A DNA stretch of 64,000 nucleotides. Origin: Lineus longissimus. Taxonomy: Eukaryota > Nemertea > Pilidiophora > Heteronemertea > Lineidae. The stretch spans positions 11,596,501 through 11,660,500 of the forward strand of contig NC_088311.1 of the NCBI RefSeq assembly GCF_910592395.1, read 5' to 3'. Shown in pieces: positions 1 through 11,099 of this stretch (position 1 is its first letter; every line of letters begins with the position of its first letter). A program made the translations under genes and the position numbers. The notes below the pieces were generated by a model. That model saw only the letters and a list, made by a program, of their open reading frames with translations, was not told where the DNA came from and made no database searches.

Positions 1-639
1 CACAACAAAATCATTGGCAACCATGTTTCTAGATCTAAGATTTCCCTGCCAGAAATAATATATATTTGCACCCAGCCTTGAACAAGGTTTTGGCCTAAAT
101 ATAGTGCAGGACCTAAATATTGCTGGGATTATGTCTTTCGTGTGAGTGGGTGAACGACTCTCAACTTCCAGTCACCTGTGCACCTGTTCTTAATTTTAAA
201 GCCAACTAAGTTGGTGAGAAATCCCTCGTGTGTAGCGGGCTTTAGTCACAAGCTTGACTTAGGCAGTTTTTCCATTAACCTTCCTACACACCAATTTTGC
301 TGACAAAATGACTTGGGCATTTATTTCACGAAATACTAGGTCTACTGATTGCCGGGTATTCATCTCGCGGGGAAACCCACGGTGTAGCCCATGCAGTTTG
401 CCTTCGGTAAACCCGATAGGCCTCATCATCCGTGCAGAGTGCATAGTTAGTACCAGGCGCAGTATTTACGATTGCAAGTGATTTCCGGGTATTTACCTCA
501 CCTACTATAAAAGCCACTTAGTCCGATTTCATTTGGGTAGAGCAAACTCGACAGCCCTACACCAGTCCGGGTTACACAGCACATCGGAGTTTTCGTACAT
601 CAAAGCGTAAGTTCCTTTTTTTCAAATATTGCCAAATTT
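1..639. other. Intergenic DNA, no gene seen
   Basis: No credible exon is visible. A short motif around GGGTATTCATCTCGCGGGGAAA (345-385) recurs in diverged form near 2090-2125 and 2187-2225, so this is probably old dispersed-repeat DNA. Open frames here are short and unlike any family I know. Confidence 0.4.
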
Positions 640-1190
640 AGTACACATTTACCTCTTAGTCAGGTGATCTCAGGGACCGAAGTTCGGTCCAATATAATTC
701 ACCACTTGACCACCAGGGGGCAAAATCCAAAAACCTTAAAAATGTGATTATTCCTTAACTTCTTGCCCGATTGCCACCAATTTGATATCATGGGTACATT
801 TAACCACCATACAGTATATGTCACACAGGTTTTTAATTTGACCAACTTTTCAAGGTCACAGAGGTCAAATGGCATGAATTGGCCGTCAGGCCGTAACTAT
901 GGCACGTTTCTTAACCGCAATGACTATTGATCACAAATTAAGTACACATGTACCCCTTGGTCAGGTGATCTCAAGTACCGTAGTTTGGTCCGATCTGATT
1001 TGCTGTTTGGCCTCCAGGGAGGGGGCCAAATCCAAAGTTCTTCAAAATGCTATTATTCCTTAATTCCCCGCGTTTGGCACCAATTTTATGTCATAGGTAC
1101 ATCTAATTCTAACAACCATTCAATGTGTCACCCGGATCTTGTTTAATTTGACCTACTTTTCAAGGTCGCAGAGGTCATATGTACTGTAAA
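640..1190 (+). repeat. Two diverged units of a ~300-bp dispersed repeat with CTCF-like motif
   Basis: Two head-to-tail units share, in order, a TACACATKTACC segment, TCAGGTGATCTCA, a CACCAGGGGGC-type core (707-721 in unit 1; a diverged CCTCCAGGGA form at about 1007-1025 in unit 2), a CCAAATCCAAA segment and ACTTTTCAAGGTC. The same unit recurs three times at 61.5-62.4 kb and as fragments near 41.05, 43.3 and 53.8 kb. No coding capacity is seen. Confidence 0.7.
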
Positions 1191-2504
1191 TTGGCCATTT
1201 TGGGGAAATTGTAATTGCTTGGACCTACATCAAACCTAACACTACATGACACAATACCATGCTCTTCATCCATCTTTCCTCCACATGAGGTGAGCACAAT
1301 GGCCCTGGCGTGTTCTTGGTTTGGGGCGAAACAATTTCCGCGATTTGTCGATGACCTAGTACACTATTCGTTGTCTGGTCCCCTGCCCTCGATACAGGCG
1401 GAGAGGACACTTTAGTACAGCGAGAGTTAGGTCCGGATCCCAGACTATGTGGAATCATGATCCGCCGATGTCATTGCTTCAAAATAATTTTTTAAGGTGA
1501 ACAAAAAAAATTTGCATTTGGCCAGAGACCTCTATTAGCCAGTGTGTACATTCTGTGTACATTCGATAGTGGATGAATACATGTCTCTGCCCATTTGTTT
1601 TAATTCATAAGGGGAGTGGCGAGATGTGGGTCCTTGAATAGGCTGAATATGGTGCTGCTTTCATGCGGTAGCCATCCGACTGTCGAGGCGTATTGACCAA
1701 TTGGCGCCACCGATTACATACACCGCGGCGCACCATGTGTTTAAAACTTAAAATGCTCAACCAGACCGCGACGAAGTACTTTTCGAGAAACAAACCTTAC
1801 GTTGCATCAGGATATGGTGTCCTTCAAGTTCGTGCCAAATTTCGAGGCATTGCGAGGTCTCTAAATGGGACTTTATTCTGCATCATTCGAGTATTGATAT
1901 ATAGATTTATGGTTACTATTGCATTATTGCTTTTCTTCAAATTATTCCGTCGAGAGCAGGTGAGCGAAGATTGCTCATTATTGGCTCTTTTGACAATATT
2001 TGGACGAGTTTTGTATCATGACATTATTAACCAGAGTTCAAGTATGCATTCCAGACTAGCTCAAATGTTGTTAATAACAGGGTCACTGATTACCGGGTAT
2101 TCAACTACAGGGAAAGCCCCTGTGTCGTAAACAATTTCCATAGGTTTAGGCCTATAACGGTCTATTATAACATCCAGGTACAGTACGTCGAATTCATCTC
2201 ACAAGGAAAGCCATACGTGCATGTAGGTTCCGATGTTATCGTCCTATTGTTTTATGCGACCCACTCAATAGAAAGAACGAGACCAGGTTGTGTATTACAT
2301 GATAAAGATCTATTACAGAGTTTTCATTTTACGAGGTAAAAGTATGTACCTCTCGAGAGCATCACACCACAGGCCTCAGTGCACTTGTACTGCCAGGCAA
2401 AACAAGCTTGCAACTAGAATCGATTTCATTTACAGGTAGATGGAAGCGCATAGCTTAGGCACGAGAGGAAAGATGGGTTTTTTTGATGAAATATGTCAAT
2501 AACT
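1191..2504. other. No supported gene
   Basis: A 145-codon open frame (1693-2130) starts at TTG and has no recognisable domain. I see no splice signals or repeat boundaries that I can support. Confidence 0.35.
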
Positions 2505-2510
2505 CTACTT

Positions 2511-3291
2511 TACGAAAGCCCAGAAGGCTCATTCGACAAAACTTACTTCGACAAAACTCACTTCAACAAAGACTTCGACAAAATTGATTTCGACAAAACT
2601 CACTTCGACAAAATCGACCAATCAAATCGTGTTTTACATACCTACCTATGTGTTTTACATAGGTAGGCCAGAGGTCGGTATTTAGGGCATAGTAGCTATC
2701 ATGGCGGTCAAGGATCCACCCAACACGAGGGTATCAATCTCTGATGAGCAAAACTCGTTCGTATCTATTTTCTGCTTCACTACATTTCTTGTGGACATGT
2801 ATCTTATATAGACAGATGCTTTATGTGTATGGTAGCATATCATGATACATACAAACAGATATCCGTGCCGTGATTTTACAGTAATGACAGCGTCTTACAA
2901 TTACCGCAGGCCGTTAGGCCAGGCCCTTACCCATAAATCTCATTTATAAGTAGTGTACTTAACAAGCTCTTCTACCTTTAGTGACTCGCGGTTTCGGAAA
3001 ATAAATACGAACGAGTTTTGCTCATCAGAGATTGATACCCTCGTGTTGGGTGGATCCTTGACCGCCATGATAGCTACTATGACCTATATACCGACCTCTG
3101 GCCTACCTATGTAAAACACATAGGTAGGTATGTAAAACACGATTTGATTGGTCGATTTTGTCGAAGTGAGTTTTGTTGAAGTGAGTTTTGTCGAAGTGGA
3201 TTTTGGCGAAGTAAATTTTGTCGAAGTGAGTTTTGTCGAAGTCAATTGTGTCGAAGTAAGTTTTGTCGAATGAGCCTTCTGGGCTTTCGTA
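2511..3291. mobile_element. Non-autonomous foldback DNA transposon with tandem-repeat arms
   Basis: The ends form a long inverted repeat beginning TACGAAAGCCCAGAAGGCTC. Each arm starts with degenerate copies of a ~15-bp unit, CTTCGACAAAACTCA. A unique inverted segment of about 170 bp follows, and the arms (roughly 2511-2775 and 3010-3291) are joined by a spacer of about 230 bp. CTACTT directly flanks both ends (2505-2510 and 3292-3297) and is a candidate 6-bp target duplication. No transposase is encoded. The superfamily is uncertain: a 6-bp duplication would suit IS3EU or Dada types, while TA immediately inside each end would also allow a TA-targeting element. Confidence 0.8.
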
Positions 3292-3297
3292 CTACTT

Positions 3298-3856
3298 AGT
3301 GTACAGACGGAACTCTACATAATGTATGATGGATTTGATTTTTCAAAACTCACGTGTAAATTTAGAGATTCTAACCAGATTGCTATATTTCTGATGGTGT
3401 CATTATCTTGCTGAAATCCAATGAACATGTGTCAAAATAGTCACTCATATCCCATATTGACATACACGGCTGATGCATGGTCATTGTATTAAACGTGACC
3501 AAGCCTTGAAACGTGAGGTGGCCACTGCTTATCATAAGCCCCGAGATGCGGAATGCGAAATCGCGAGATGCCAACCTCGATGAGAGTACCATGCGCCACA
3601 GGATGTATTGCAAATATGGAACCTGAAAAGGCTACATTCATGTCACCGAGGCTGTAGCAGTGAGCTATCCTTTTTTTGATTGGCCCATTGAAATAGACTC
3701 CGCTGTGCGATGTGTGGAATTTAACCTAATTTATTGCCTAGTTTCGATGATCAGACTATCCCGCACTATTTTTAGGGATGACCAGACGTTCACCAGGTGC
3801 ATGCCCTGTATCGGTCAGTCTTGTGGATGGTGACTTGTGCCGCCAGGTGTAACGTG
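3298..3856. other. No supported gene
   Basis: Non-coding. The motif TCGCGAKWTSTCATCTCG, seen near 4800, is loosely echoed near 3560. Nothing else is supportable. Confidence 0.3.
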
Positions 3857-3865
3857 TAAATAATC

Positions 3866-4560
3866 GGCTTACTGTATTTGCGCAATATTTCGCCTATTTA
3901 GCGTAATAGTACGCATGGGCGCAATCATTATTTTCTGGCACTAAAAAATTACACGGAAAAAGTATAAACGGGACAGGGAACCAGGGTAGATGTCAGTTAT
4001 CATATCATCTCATAGATGGCGCCTATCGATCTACTATTAGATAACTGTGTCGAGAGGCGGTGACCTATATGCTTGAACATCATGTCTGCTTTGGAGAAAG
4101 ATATTCTATATATCTTTATTATATCTATCTGTCTACGTATCTATCTATCTATCTGAAACCGCCCCTAATAGACTCGAAATTATTATCAGAAAGTGTACTT
4201 TGAAAGCATTTTCTGTGGGTTTGTTTTTTTATTATTATTATCCTTGAAGTCTGTTTCTCATCAATTCCACGGGAATACCGGGAACTCATCCACCGAACTC
4301 CGAGTACCAACTCCATACAAACCAAAATATCGGAGCTATAGGTCCGTCCTCGTACCTTTATCTCTGGTAAATCATGTGTGGTAAATGTATTTGGCCAAAT
4401 AATCAACACTCCCTTAGCGGAAGTAGTAGACCTCGTTCCCGATGTCTAATTGCATGCATTTCATCGTGTGTTTTTGAATAGGCATAGAAATATGTACCAT
4501 TTTTTGGGTTTTCCCCCATTCATTGCGCTAAGCGTAATATTGCGCTAAATACAGTAAGCC
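3866..4560. mobile_element. Mutator-like MITE with 9-bp target duplication
   Basis: The termini are inverted repeats of about 28 bp starting GGCTTACTGTATTT and containing GCGCAATATT. Flanking 9-mers TAAATAATC (3857-3865) and AAAATAATC (4561-4569) match at 8 of 9 bases, as expected for an aged 9-bp duplication. Nine-base duplications are typical of the Mutator (MuDR) superfamily. The 695-bp interior contains a TATC microsatellite and no transposase. Confidence 0.65.
4083..4154. repeat. TATC/TATA-rich microsatellite
   Basis: An imperfect run of tatatctttattatatc followed by tetranucleotide (TATC)n lies inside the preceding MITE. Confidence 0.8.
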
Positions 4561-4569
4561 AAAATAATC

Positions 4570-5100
4570 TTGATACATGCAGCATCCAGAACCTCGTGGT
4601 ATTATACTCACAGTATATCTTGATAAGTTGCAAAAACCTTTGTGGTCAAGACGAACATGCAGTTGCATGCAACCTTTGTATTGTCTTCGGCCCTAGTATC
4701 ATTGAATGGAGAAGTGAACAGCAGCATCAGAAATGGTGATTGTCATGGTCTAGGGAAGTAGAAAATATTGTTGAAAAAAAAATGATTACTCATTTCGCGA
4801 TCTCGCGATTTCTCATCTCGCGGTTTATGATAAGCCCGTAGCCACTGCACTGGGGTCCTTGGATGGCGCGACCCGTACATTGTGTACCTTAAGCCTTTGC
4901 TGTGCACGGTGCCGGAGAGTGCGATAAGCGGGCTGCCTGTGTGGTTCCCGGGGCGCTAGTCTTCGCAATGACTCTGCCTGATAAAGACTCTAGCAATATC
5001 GTGGACGACTGTATTTTACAGGCAGTTTTTTTCATTCATGGTGATAAACATGATTACAGGCATCTCCTATGAGTTTAAACAAGATTTTCGGAGAGAAGGA
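4570..5100. other. No supported gene; may be intron or 5' region of the following gene
   Basis: Nothing recognisable. The exon at 5432 begins with a splice acceptor, so an upstream exon of that gene may lie here or beyond the window, but I could not identify it. Confidence 0.3.
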
Positions 5101-5159
5101 TTTTGATAGAAGATTTAGCCCTTCTGATTGTACATGGATTTTGCAGACATTATTTTGTT

Positions 5160-5375
5160 TTAAATGTTCGAATTATATCTGAATTTTTCATCGATTGGTC
5201 ATTTTTTGTTTATATGGCAGAACTATTCATTCAATTGTCATTTTTCAGATTGCATCTGATATTTTCACAAATCATTGATTTTATTGTCTCAGTCAATTTT
5301 CAGATTGTATCCGAATATTTCACTCATAATGCCCTTTTTGAGATTGTATCTAAATTCTTCATTTGATATTTTTCG
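5160..5375 (+). repeat. AT-rich degenerate tandem repeat before the 5432 exon
   Basis: Four diverged copies of TTCAGATTGTATCTGAATWTTTCA lie at about 5166, 5246, 5298 and 5339, spaced about 45-80 bp. They make the DNA open in one frame (5103-5366), but the product is hydrophobic low-complexity and I do not call it a gene. The repeat ends about 60 bp before a splice acceptor. Confidence 0.5.
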
Positions 5376-5431
5376 TATTGTCACGTGTATTTGGTTTGAC
5401 ATCTGACATGTACTCAACATTCTCCTTTCAG

Positions 5432-6592
5432 ATAACCAGTCATTTCTGTTCCAACTTGCAAACCAAGGTCACCATGGCAAAAGACCTGAACGAAATCAGG
5501 ATCAAAATAAAGACATCATATGGAGAAAAGATTTTCATTTTCAAGATGAACCGCCACTTTGATGGAAATGACCAAACAGTGATGAAGACTATAGCTGAAT
5601 GGATCGCTAACAATGCAGACAGCCCCGACTGGCTCCAAGGCCCTTTATGGATGATTCTCAATGTTCGGATTGCTCACATCACTCCAGGCCATGCCCTCTG
5701 GAATCTCTTGGATCAGGACGCGCGGAGTAGCCCCACCAGGAACTACCTCATGTGGGATGGCCACGTCAAGTTCAATGACACCATCGTAGTTACTCACTTC
5801 GGACCCCTTGGTCTGGGGCAGGAAAAAAGAATGAAAAATGAATTTAATGATTATGATCAAAAGTTTTGGAATGACATGCTTCGTAATCTTGGCATAAGGT
5901 CCCTTAGAGATCTTGACAAGAAATCAAAAAAGGATAGGGAGGAAGATGAAAAAGCAATGAAAGATCTGATTGACAAACAATACCTAAAGATTAGACAAGA
6001 AAAGTGCGATGCTATTGAGATCGCAAAGGCAGTGCTTCTTGAAGTAATCAAAAGCATATTTGGGGCGCTGGAAGAAGGTGCTGAAGTCACTGCAATGCTT
6101 GCCAAGTCATTGGCTCCCACTGCTGCTAAACTGCTTCTTAAAGAGTTGACGCCCATTGTACTAAAGCAGGTTGCAAAGGAGATTGCGGCTATTAGCGCGA
6201 AACAAGGTGGAAAGTCTTTTGCAAAGAAGATTCCTGTTGCTGGGTTTTTTGTCGGCGTAGGACTCGGGGCATGGAGGGTAGCCCAGGGAGACCCGGGAAG
6301 AGCAGCCATGGAGGTGGCCTCTGGAGCTGCCTCTTGTGTACCTGGGCCCGGAACGGCAACGTCAGTTGCATTAGATGTTGCCATTGCCGGCATCGATATT
6401 GCAGAGGCCATCGAGAAATACAATGCAAAGAGGGCTCTGTTTCTGAGACACACAAGTGAATTGGAAAAAATGTGGTCAGAGGTTGATGAACTTGAAAATG
6501 CGTACAGGCGCATCACAGCTGCTTATAAAGAGTTTGACTTCGGAGAAGATGGAGAAAAATTCATTAAAGCCATAAAATATATCCCTTGGTAA
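5432..6592 (+). CDS. 372-residue protein with glycine/alanine-rich hydrophobic hairpin, function unknown
   Basis: A polypyrimidine tract with acceptor TCTCCTTTCAG ends at 5431. The first ATG in good context (GTCACCATGG) is at 5474, which gives 372 residues to TAA at 6592 with no intron, so 5432-5473 is 5'UTR of a second exon. Residues 1-140 are a mixed domain with three conserved-looking Trp patches. Residues about 150-215 are highly charged and helical. From about 215 to 335 the chain becomes amphipathic and then strongly hydrophobic and Gly/Ala/Pro-rich (around VAGFFVGVGLGAW and CVPGPGTATS), like paired membrane-inserting or glycine-zipper helices. A charged helical tail follows. I do not recognise a named family. 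By appearance a membrane-inserting or effector-like protein is possible, but that is inference. Codon use looks normal and there are no frame breaks, so it is probably functional. Confidence 0.65.
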   Translation: MTSHFCSNLQTKVTMAKDLNEIRIKIKTSYGEKIFIFKMNRHFDGNDQTVMKTIAEWIANNADSPDWLQGPLWMILNVRIAHITPGHALWNLLDQDARSSPTRNYLMWDGHVKFNDTIVVTHFGPLGLGQEKRMKNEFNDYDQKFWNDMLRNLGIRSLRDLDKKSKKDREEDEKAMKDLIDKQYLKIRQEKCDAIEIAKAVLLEVIKSIFGALEEGAEVTAMLAKSLAPTAAKLLLKELTPIVLKQVAKEIAAISAKQGGKSFAKKIPVAGFFVGVGLGAWRVAQGDPGRAAMEVASGAASCVPGPGTATSVALDVAIAGIDIAEAIEKYNAKRALFLRHTSELEKMWSEVDELENAYRRITAAYKEFDFGEDGEKFIKAIKYIPW

Positions 6593-7321
6593 ATTCAAAA
6601 TCAACGCCAGACATACATGTATATGAATGGACCGATTATCAAAACTTTATTTGGTCATTGGTTGTAAAGTTGAGAAATGACAGGTACTGTTCGCATTTTT
6701 TTATCAGAGTGATCCATGAAAGGTGACAATGGCATCATATGGCAGGGGCGTCCACTTATTAAACTACAAACGGATGGTGGCGCGTACAAGACCATCGTAG
6801 GTTTGGAGCGATACCAGCATTAACTTTTTGAGTACATGACTATATTAAACATGGAGATGTTGATGTCTATGATCCTCGTCTTTATGATGTCATTCAAAAG
6901 ATATGTATGTACGTATAATCGTGATATTATTGTACATTCATGACTAGGGTGATAGATGCAGCATTGAATTATTACGAATGCCGAAAGATGGACAGATTCG
7001 CGGCAGGCAATTTTCACGAGTAAAAACTAAAAATATCTCCAAAAAACTGCGTACCTCGTTCATTCTTTGCAAACGTATTGACCTCAAACACATTTTGCAA
7101 ACTAATTAAATGAGTTGATTGTAACCACCGGCCTATTCACCAACGGCCTAATATGACTTACTAGTAATCGAAACAAGAGCTGCTGAAGCATTTCAGAATG
7201 TAATTAATATTTTAATTCATTCATATATCCGTCTTCGTGTTCCTGGTGTACATTGAGTATATTCAGGACTTGGTGCCTTTGGGGAGAACTTCTTACTTAG
7301 ATCTGTATATAGGCTACTTTT
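6593..7321. other. No supported gene
   Basis: AT-rich non-coding DNA between the 372-residue gene and a LINE. No clear poly(A) signal was assigned and no repeat ends were found. Confidence 0.3.
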
Positions 7322-9286
7322 ATGGATGTCGAAGAGGTGGTGGCAGCCCGGGCACTGCGGAGACGTTGTGAAGCACGTTGGCGGTCATCTGGCCTTGAGG
7401 TGCACAAGCAGATCTATACTCAACAGGTCAAAGCCTCCTCTGCAATCATCAAAGAAGCGAAACGGATATACTATACTTCACACTTGTCGAGTGCTAATAA
7501 CTCTCAGCGCGAACTTTTTACAATGTTTTCAAAACTGACTGCAGATCAATTGGCTGCTACCTTGCACCTTGATGGCGTGTCTGACACTGAACTAGCTAAT
7601 AGATTCGCTGATTACTTCGATCAAAAGATTGTGAAAATTCGAAATGATTTGGACGCTGATGTGCCAACCACGGGTCAGAAACGTTGTAAAACCCTCGTCA
7701 ACCCACTTATCTCCGAGTTCGAACCAACTACAGTTAGTGAACTTAACACCATAATCAGGAACACCCCTGTTAAGACTTCATCCCTTGACCCGATCCCAGC
7801 ATCGTTACTCAAGGATATTCTCACCAACATTCTACCTCAATTGGTAGAATTGATCAATGAATCCATGAGAACTGGTGTATTTCCTGATGAGATGAAACTG
7901 GTCTTCGTTACTCCCATTTTAAAGAAACAGGGTGCGGACATTTCTGATCTCAACAACTATCGGCCTGTGTCCAACCTCATGTACTTTTCCAAGCTTCTGG
8001 AGCGTGTCGTCGCTGCTCGTCTCCACAAACATCTTGCTGAGCATAACCTTTACACTACAAACCAGTCAGCGTACCGTCCCGGTCATAGTGTTGAAACAGC
8101 TTTGACTTCAATTGCCGACAGTGTACTTCGTAGTTTGGATAGGAGGGAGGGTGTGGCCATGGTTCTGTTAGATTTGTCGGCCGCGTTCGACACCATTGGC
8201 CTCACCATCCTCCTGAGTAGATTGCGAGAAGTCTTTGGCATTGGTGGCATGGCCCTGGCCTGGTTTGACTCTTACCTCACGGGCCGGAGTTTCCGGGTCA
8301 AGGTCGGGGACGATTTGTCTGAATCGCACAGTTTGCTTTATGGGGTTCCGCAGGGCAGTGTGCTTGGGCCGCTTCTTTTCTCTTGTTACACTCAGCCACT
8401 AGGAGCGATCCTAAACGACCATGACCTTACCTCCCACTTGTTCGCAGATGACACTTAAATCTGGCGTGCGTTCCAGCTCACTCCTACGTCATCATTACCA
8501 AGTGTCATGATCAGGGTGGAGGCATGTCTTGGCGAGGTCCGCAAGTGGATGAGTGAAAACAAACTTAAATTAAATGACCTGACGACTGAGTTTCTTCTAC
8601 TTATGTCCCCTTCTCAGGATCAAATGCGAACAAGTGATATTGTACTGCACATGTGCAATGCTGAAATTCTGCCGTCCAAAAAAGCTCGCAATCTAGGTTT
8701 TATCTTTGACAACACAATGACTTTTCATGATCAAATATCAAGTGTTGTATCCGCAGGTTATTTCCACTTACGCAAACTTGCCTCCATGAAAAAATATCTC
8801 CCTGCCGGACTTTTAGTTACCTTAACCCATGCTTCTATTACATCTAAATTGGACATTTGCAATTTGTTGTACTTTGGTTTGCCAGATTATGAACTCAACC
8901 GCCTGCAGAAAATTCAAAATCAAGCTGCACGACTAGTTACCAAGAGAAGAGACCATATAACTCCTGTCCTCCATCAACTTCACTGGCTACCAGTTCATGC
9001 TAGAACTCAATTTAAAATGTTAACCTTTGCTTACAGAGCTGTGTATGGCGGTGGCCCTGCCTATCTTCGTCTGCCACTTCTTTCCACCCAGAGAACAACC
9101 AGGGCAGGAGCGGCACCGAGACTTACTCAATGTAAGTCCAAGAAGAAGACAGCCGGAGATAGGGCGTACAGTGTCAGCGCCCCACAGCTCTGGAACAAAT
9201 TGCCGGAAAAAATTAGATTGTCCAAAACAATGGCAACTTTTAAAAAATGTTTAAAGACGCACCTTTTTAACCTATATTTCCACTAG
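7322..9286 (+). pseudogene. LINE reverse transcriptase, one in-frame stop
   Basis: Reading begins inside the linker before the RT (basic RRRCEARWRSSGLEVH). It continues through RT motifs: LKKQGADISDLNNYRPVSNL, LLDLSAAFDTI with the first catalytic Asp, GVPQGSVLGPLLF, and the active-site box FADDT. The codon after FADDT is TAA (8456-8458), and the frame then continues unbroken as IW through a thumb and C-terminal region to 9286. FADDTxIW is a common arrangement in L2/CR1 elements, so the TAA is a point nonsense mutation and not the natural end. The copy cannot make a full RT but is otherwise little decayed. Confidence 0.9.
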
Positions 9287-9412
9287 ATAGTGTTTTATTC
9301 AATGTGTTTTATGGTTAAATTGTTTTATATCTATGTATGTATTGTAAAGCGCCGCTGACAATTTGATTTAAAGCGGCGCTATATAAATCCTTTTATTATT
9401 ATTATTATTATT
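7322..9412 (+). mobile_element. 5'-truncated non-LTR retrotransposon, L2/CR1-like
   Basis: This copy has a reverse transcriptase, a C-terminal domain and a 3' end. The endonuclease region is missing, as in most incomplete LINE insertions. The 3' UTR ends with a 9-bp stem (AGCGCCGCT at 9348-9356, AGCGGCGCT at 9372-9380), then TATATAAATCC and a (ATT)n tail at about 9393-9412. Such a hairpin plus a short-repeat tail is typical of the L2/CR1 superclade. No target duplication could be assigned. Confidence 0.85.
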
Positions 9413-9884
9413 TTAAAGCATTCTGAAACCTGAAATGCATGTACATGTATACGTCACATAAAACTTACATACGTCAAAACATCCGTCACACAAAGCAAGA
9501 ACCATGATATCTTTTACTGTAGGTAGGCCTTATAAGACTGTATCTCCTTATTCCTCTTTTGTGTATTAGAATTTCACCTTCTTTCCAAGGTAACAAATGT
9601 CAATGGCATGAATAACAGCTATTCGTTTCTGCACCAATCTGCTTAGGCTATATTATGATCTTTTGGTGGCATGATGATCATATGGTGGCCTTGTAAGTCA
9701 GTATTAAGTAGATACATTGACGTCAGAACACGTTATTTAGTGTAGTTTAGACGACAGGTGCTACCGCGTTAGTATACGGGAAAACGCAAGAACTGTATTC
9801 CATGCGGGAAACAGTTCTTATGATATTGAACAAACTTGCATTTGCAGCTAAATTGAGACTACTATCATCTTCCATCTCTATAAT
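9413..9884. other. No supported gene
   Basis: Non-coding DNA downstream of the LINE tail. No repeat boundaries or exons are seen. Confidence 0.3.
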
Positions 9885-10600
9885 ATCATGGTTTGAGAAA
9901 TATTACAGATCTCGTTGACGTGTTTTTTGGAGAAATTGGAGGCCTTTTCATTGCCACGTATCTCTGCAGCTCTTCCCAAATTGCACACGGATGAAATCGA
10001 CGCTGAAGCTCATTTTATGTCCTACGGGTTTGAATTTGAACTTAATAAAACCCGTCTACTGCGCAAACCATGTGCGCATACAATGAACGTAGTTTTGCTT
10101 GGATGGAAACAATGACTTTTGGAAGTGATTGGATGGACACAATCAGAGTTCACGTTTTCATGGTTTGAAAAAACGTTGCTGGGATGCAAATAATCAACAT
10201 TAGATGAGTACAATTAGATTGTATACAAATAATTTCGTGCATACTTTCATGATTTGAAACAATCAGTTTGTTAAAGTGATGGTTTGGAAATAATGATTTT
10301 GTGCGTGATTGTTTATCATCCAATACAATGGACTGGACAATTTCCTGGTTTGAGAAACCATGACTTTTTTAATTTTGATTATTTAACAAACCATCATTTC
10401 GAGACAGTTTGATGATTAGAAACCACGGATATTCAGAAAATGTATTATTTGAAAACAATAAAGTTACGTTGTTTGATTGGATGAATATAATCAAAAGAGA
10501 GCAAATTCATTGTTTGAAACAATATCGATAGGAACAGTAAATGGTTTGAATACAATTGGAATAAGCAAATTTATGGTTTGGAAATAATCTTGACTTCGTT
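9885..10600 (+). repeat. Irregular array of a degenerate ATGGTTTGRAAAYAATNA motif
   Basis: About 15 diverged copies of an 18-mer are spread over 700 bp, for example near 9889, 10101, 10131, 10160, 10249, 10281, 10343, 10511, 10542 and 10573. Spacing is often about 30 bp, with all copies in the same orientation. No ORF or flanking inverted repeat explains it. It could be an old minisatellite or a cluster of protein-binding sites. Confidence 0.5.
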
Positions 10601-11099
10601 CACTCATTTATTTCGATATAATTTGCTTATTTCAAATAATTTCGTCAAATAATTTAATTCCCACATGGCGCCTCATATGGAGCAGCGTCTTTAGCCCTGT
10701 CTTGAAACTGGTGACAGAACTATTCTCTCGCACTAAAGAGTCGATCGCGAGCGAGTTACTCATTCTGCTCGTCTGGAGTACATTGTGCCTTTTGAAAGTT
10801 TCGTTGCTAGTAAATGTATCAACGCTTCATTTTTATATGACCGATTGGAACGGGATCGCTATTCGTACCGGAATTATTTGTTCTGAAATACAATAACCAT
10901 TAATCGAAGTATTATTTGGAGAGGGAACCATTTTACCACATTCGATGTTTTAGCAGAGATGTGGAATGCTAATGAAGAAATCACGTGTTTGTCAAGCTGC
11001 AAGAGTGGAATTGCAATTGACCCAATAGTTTTTATTACCTCACTGTGTTTCCTGCTTTTCGATATTTTTCCAACTGTCGCTGTGGTCTTAAACTGCAAG

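Noticed and set aside
1693-2130. 145-codon plus-strand frame
   Set aside because: TTG start, no domain, no splice context, and part overlaps old repeat sequence.
5857-6516. 219-codon minus-strand frame
   Set aside because: Antisense shadow of the 372-residue gene, which has the splice acceptor, strong start context and sensible composition.
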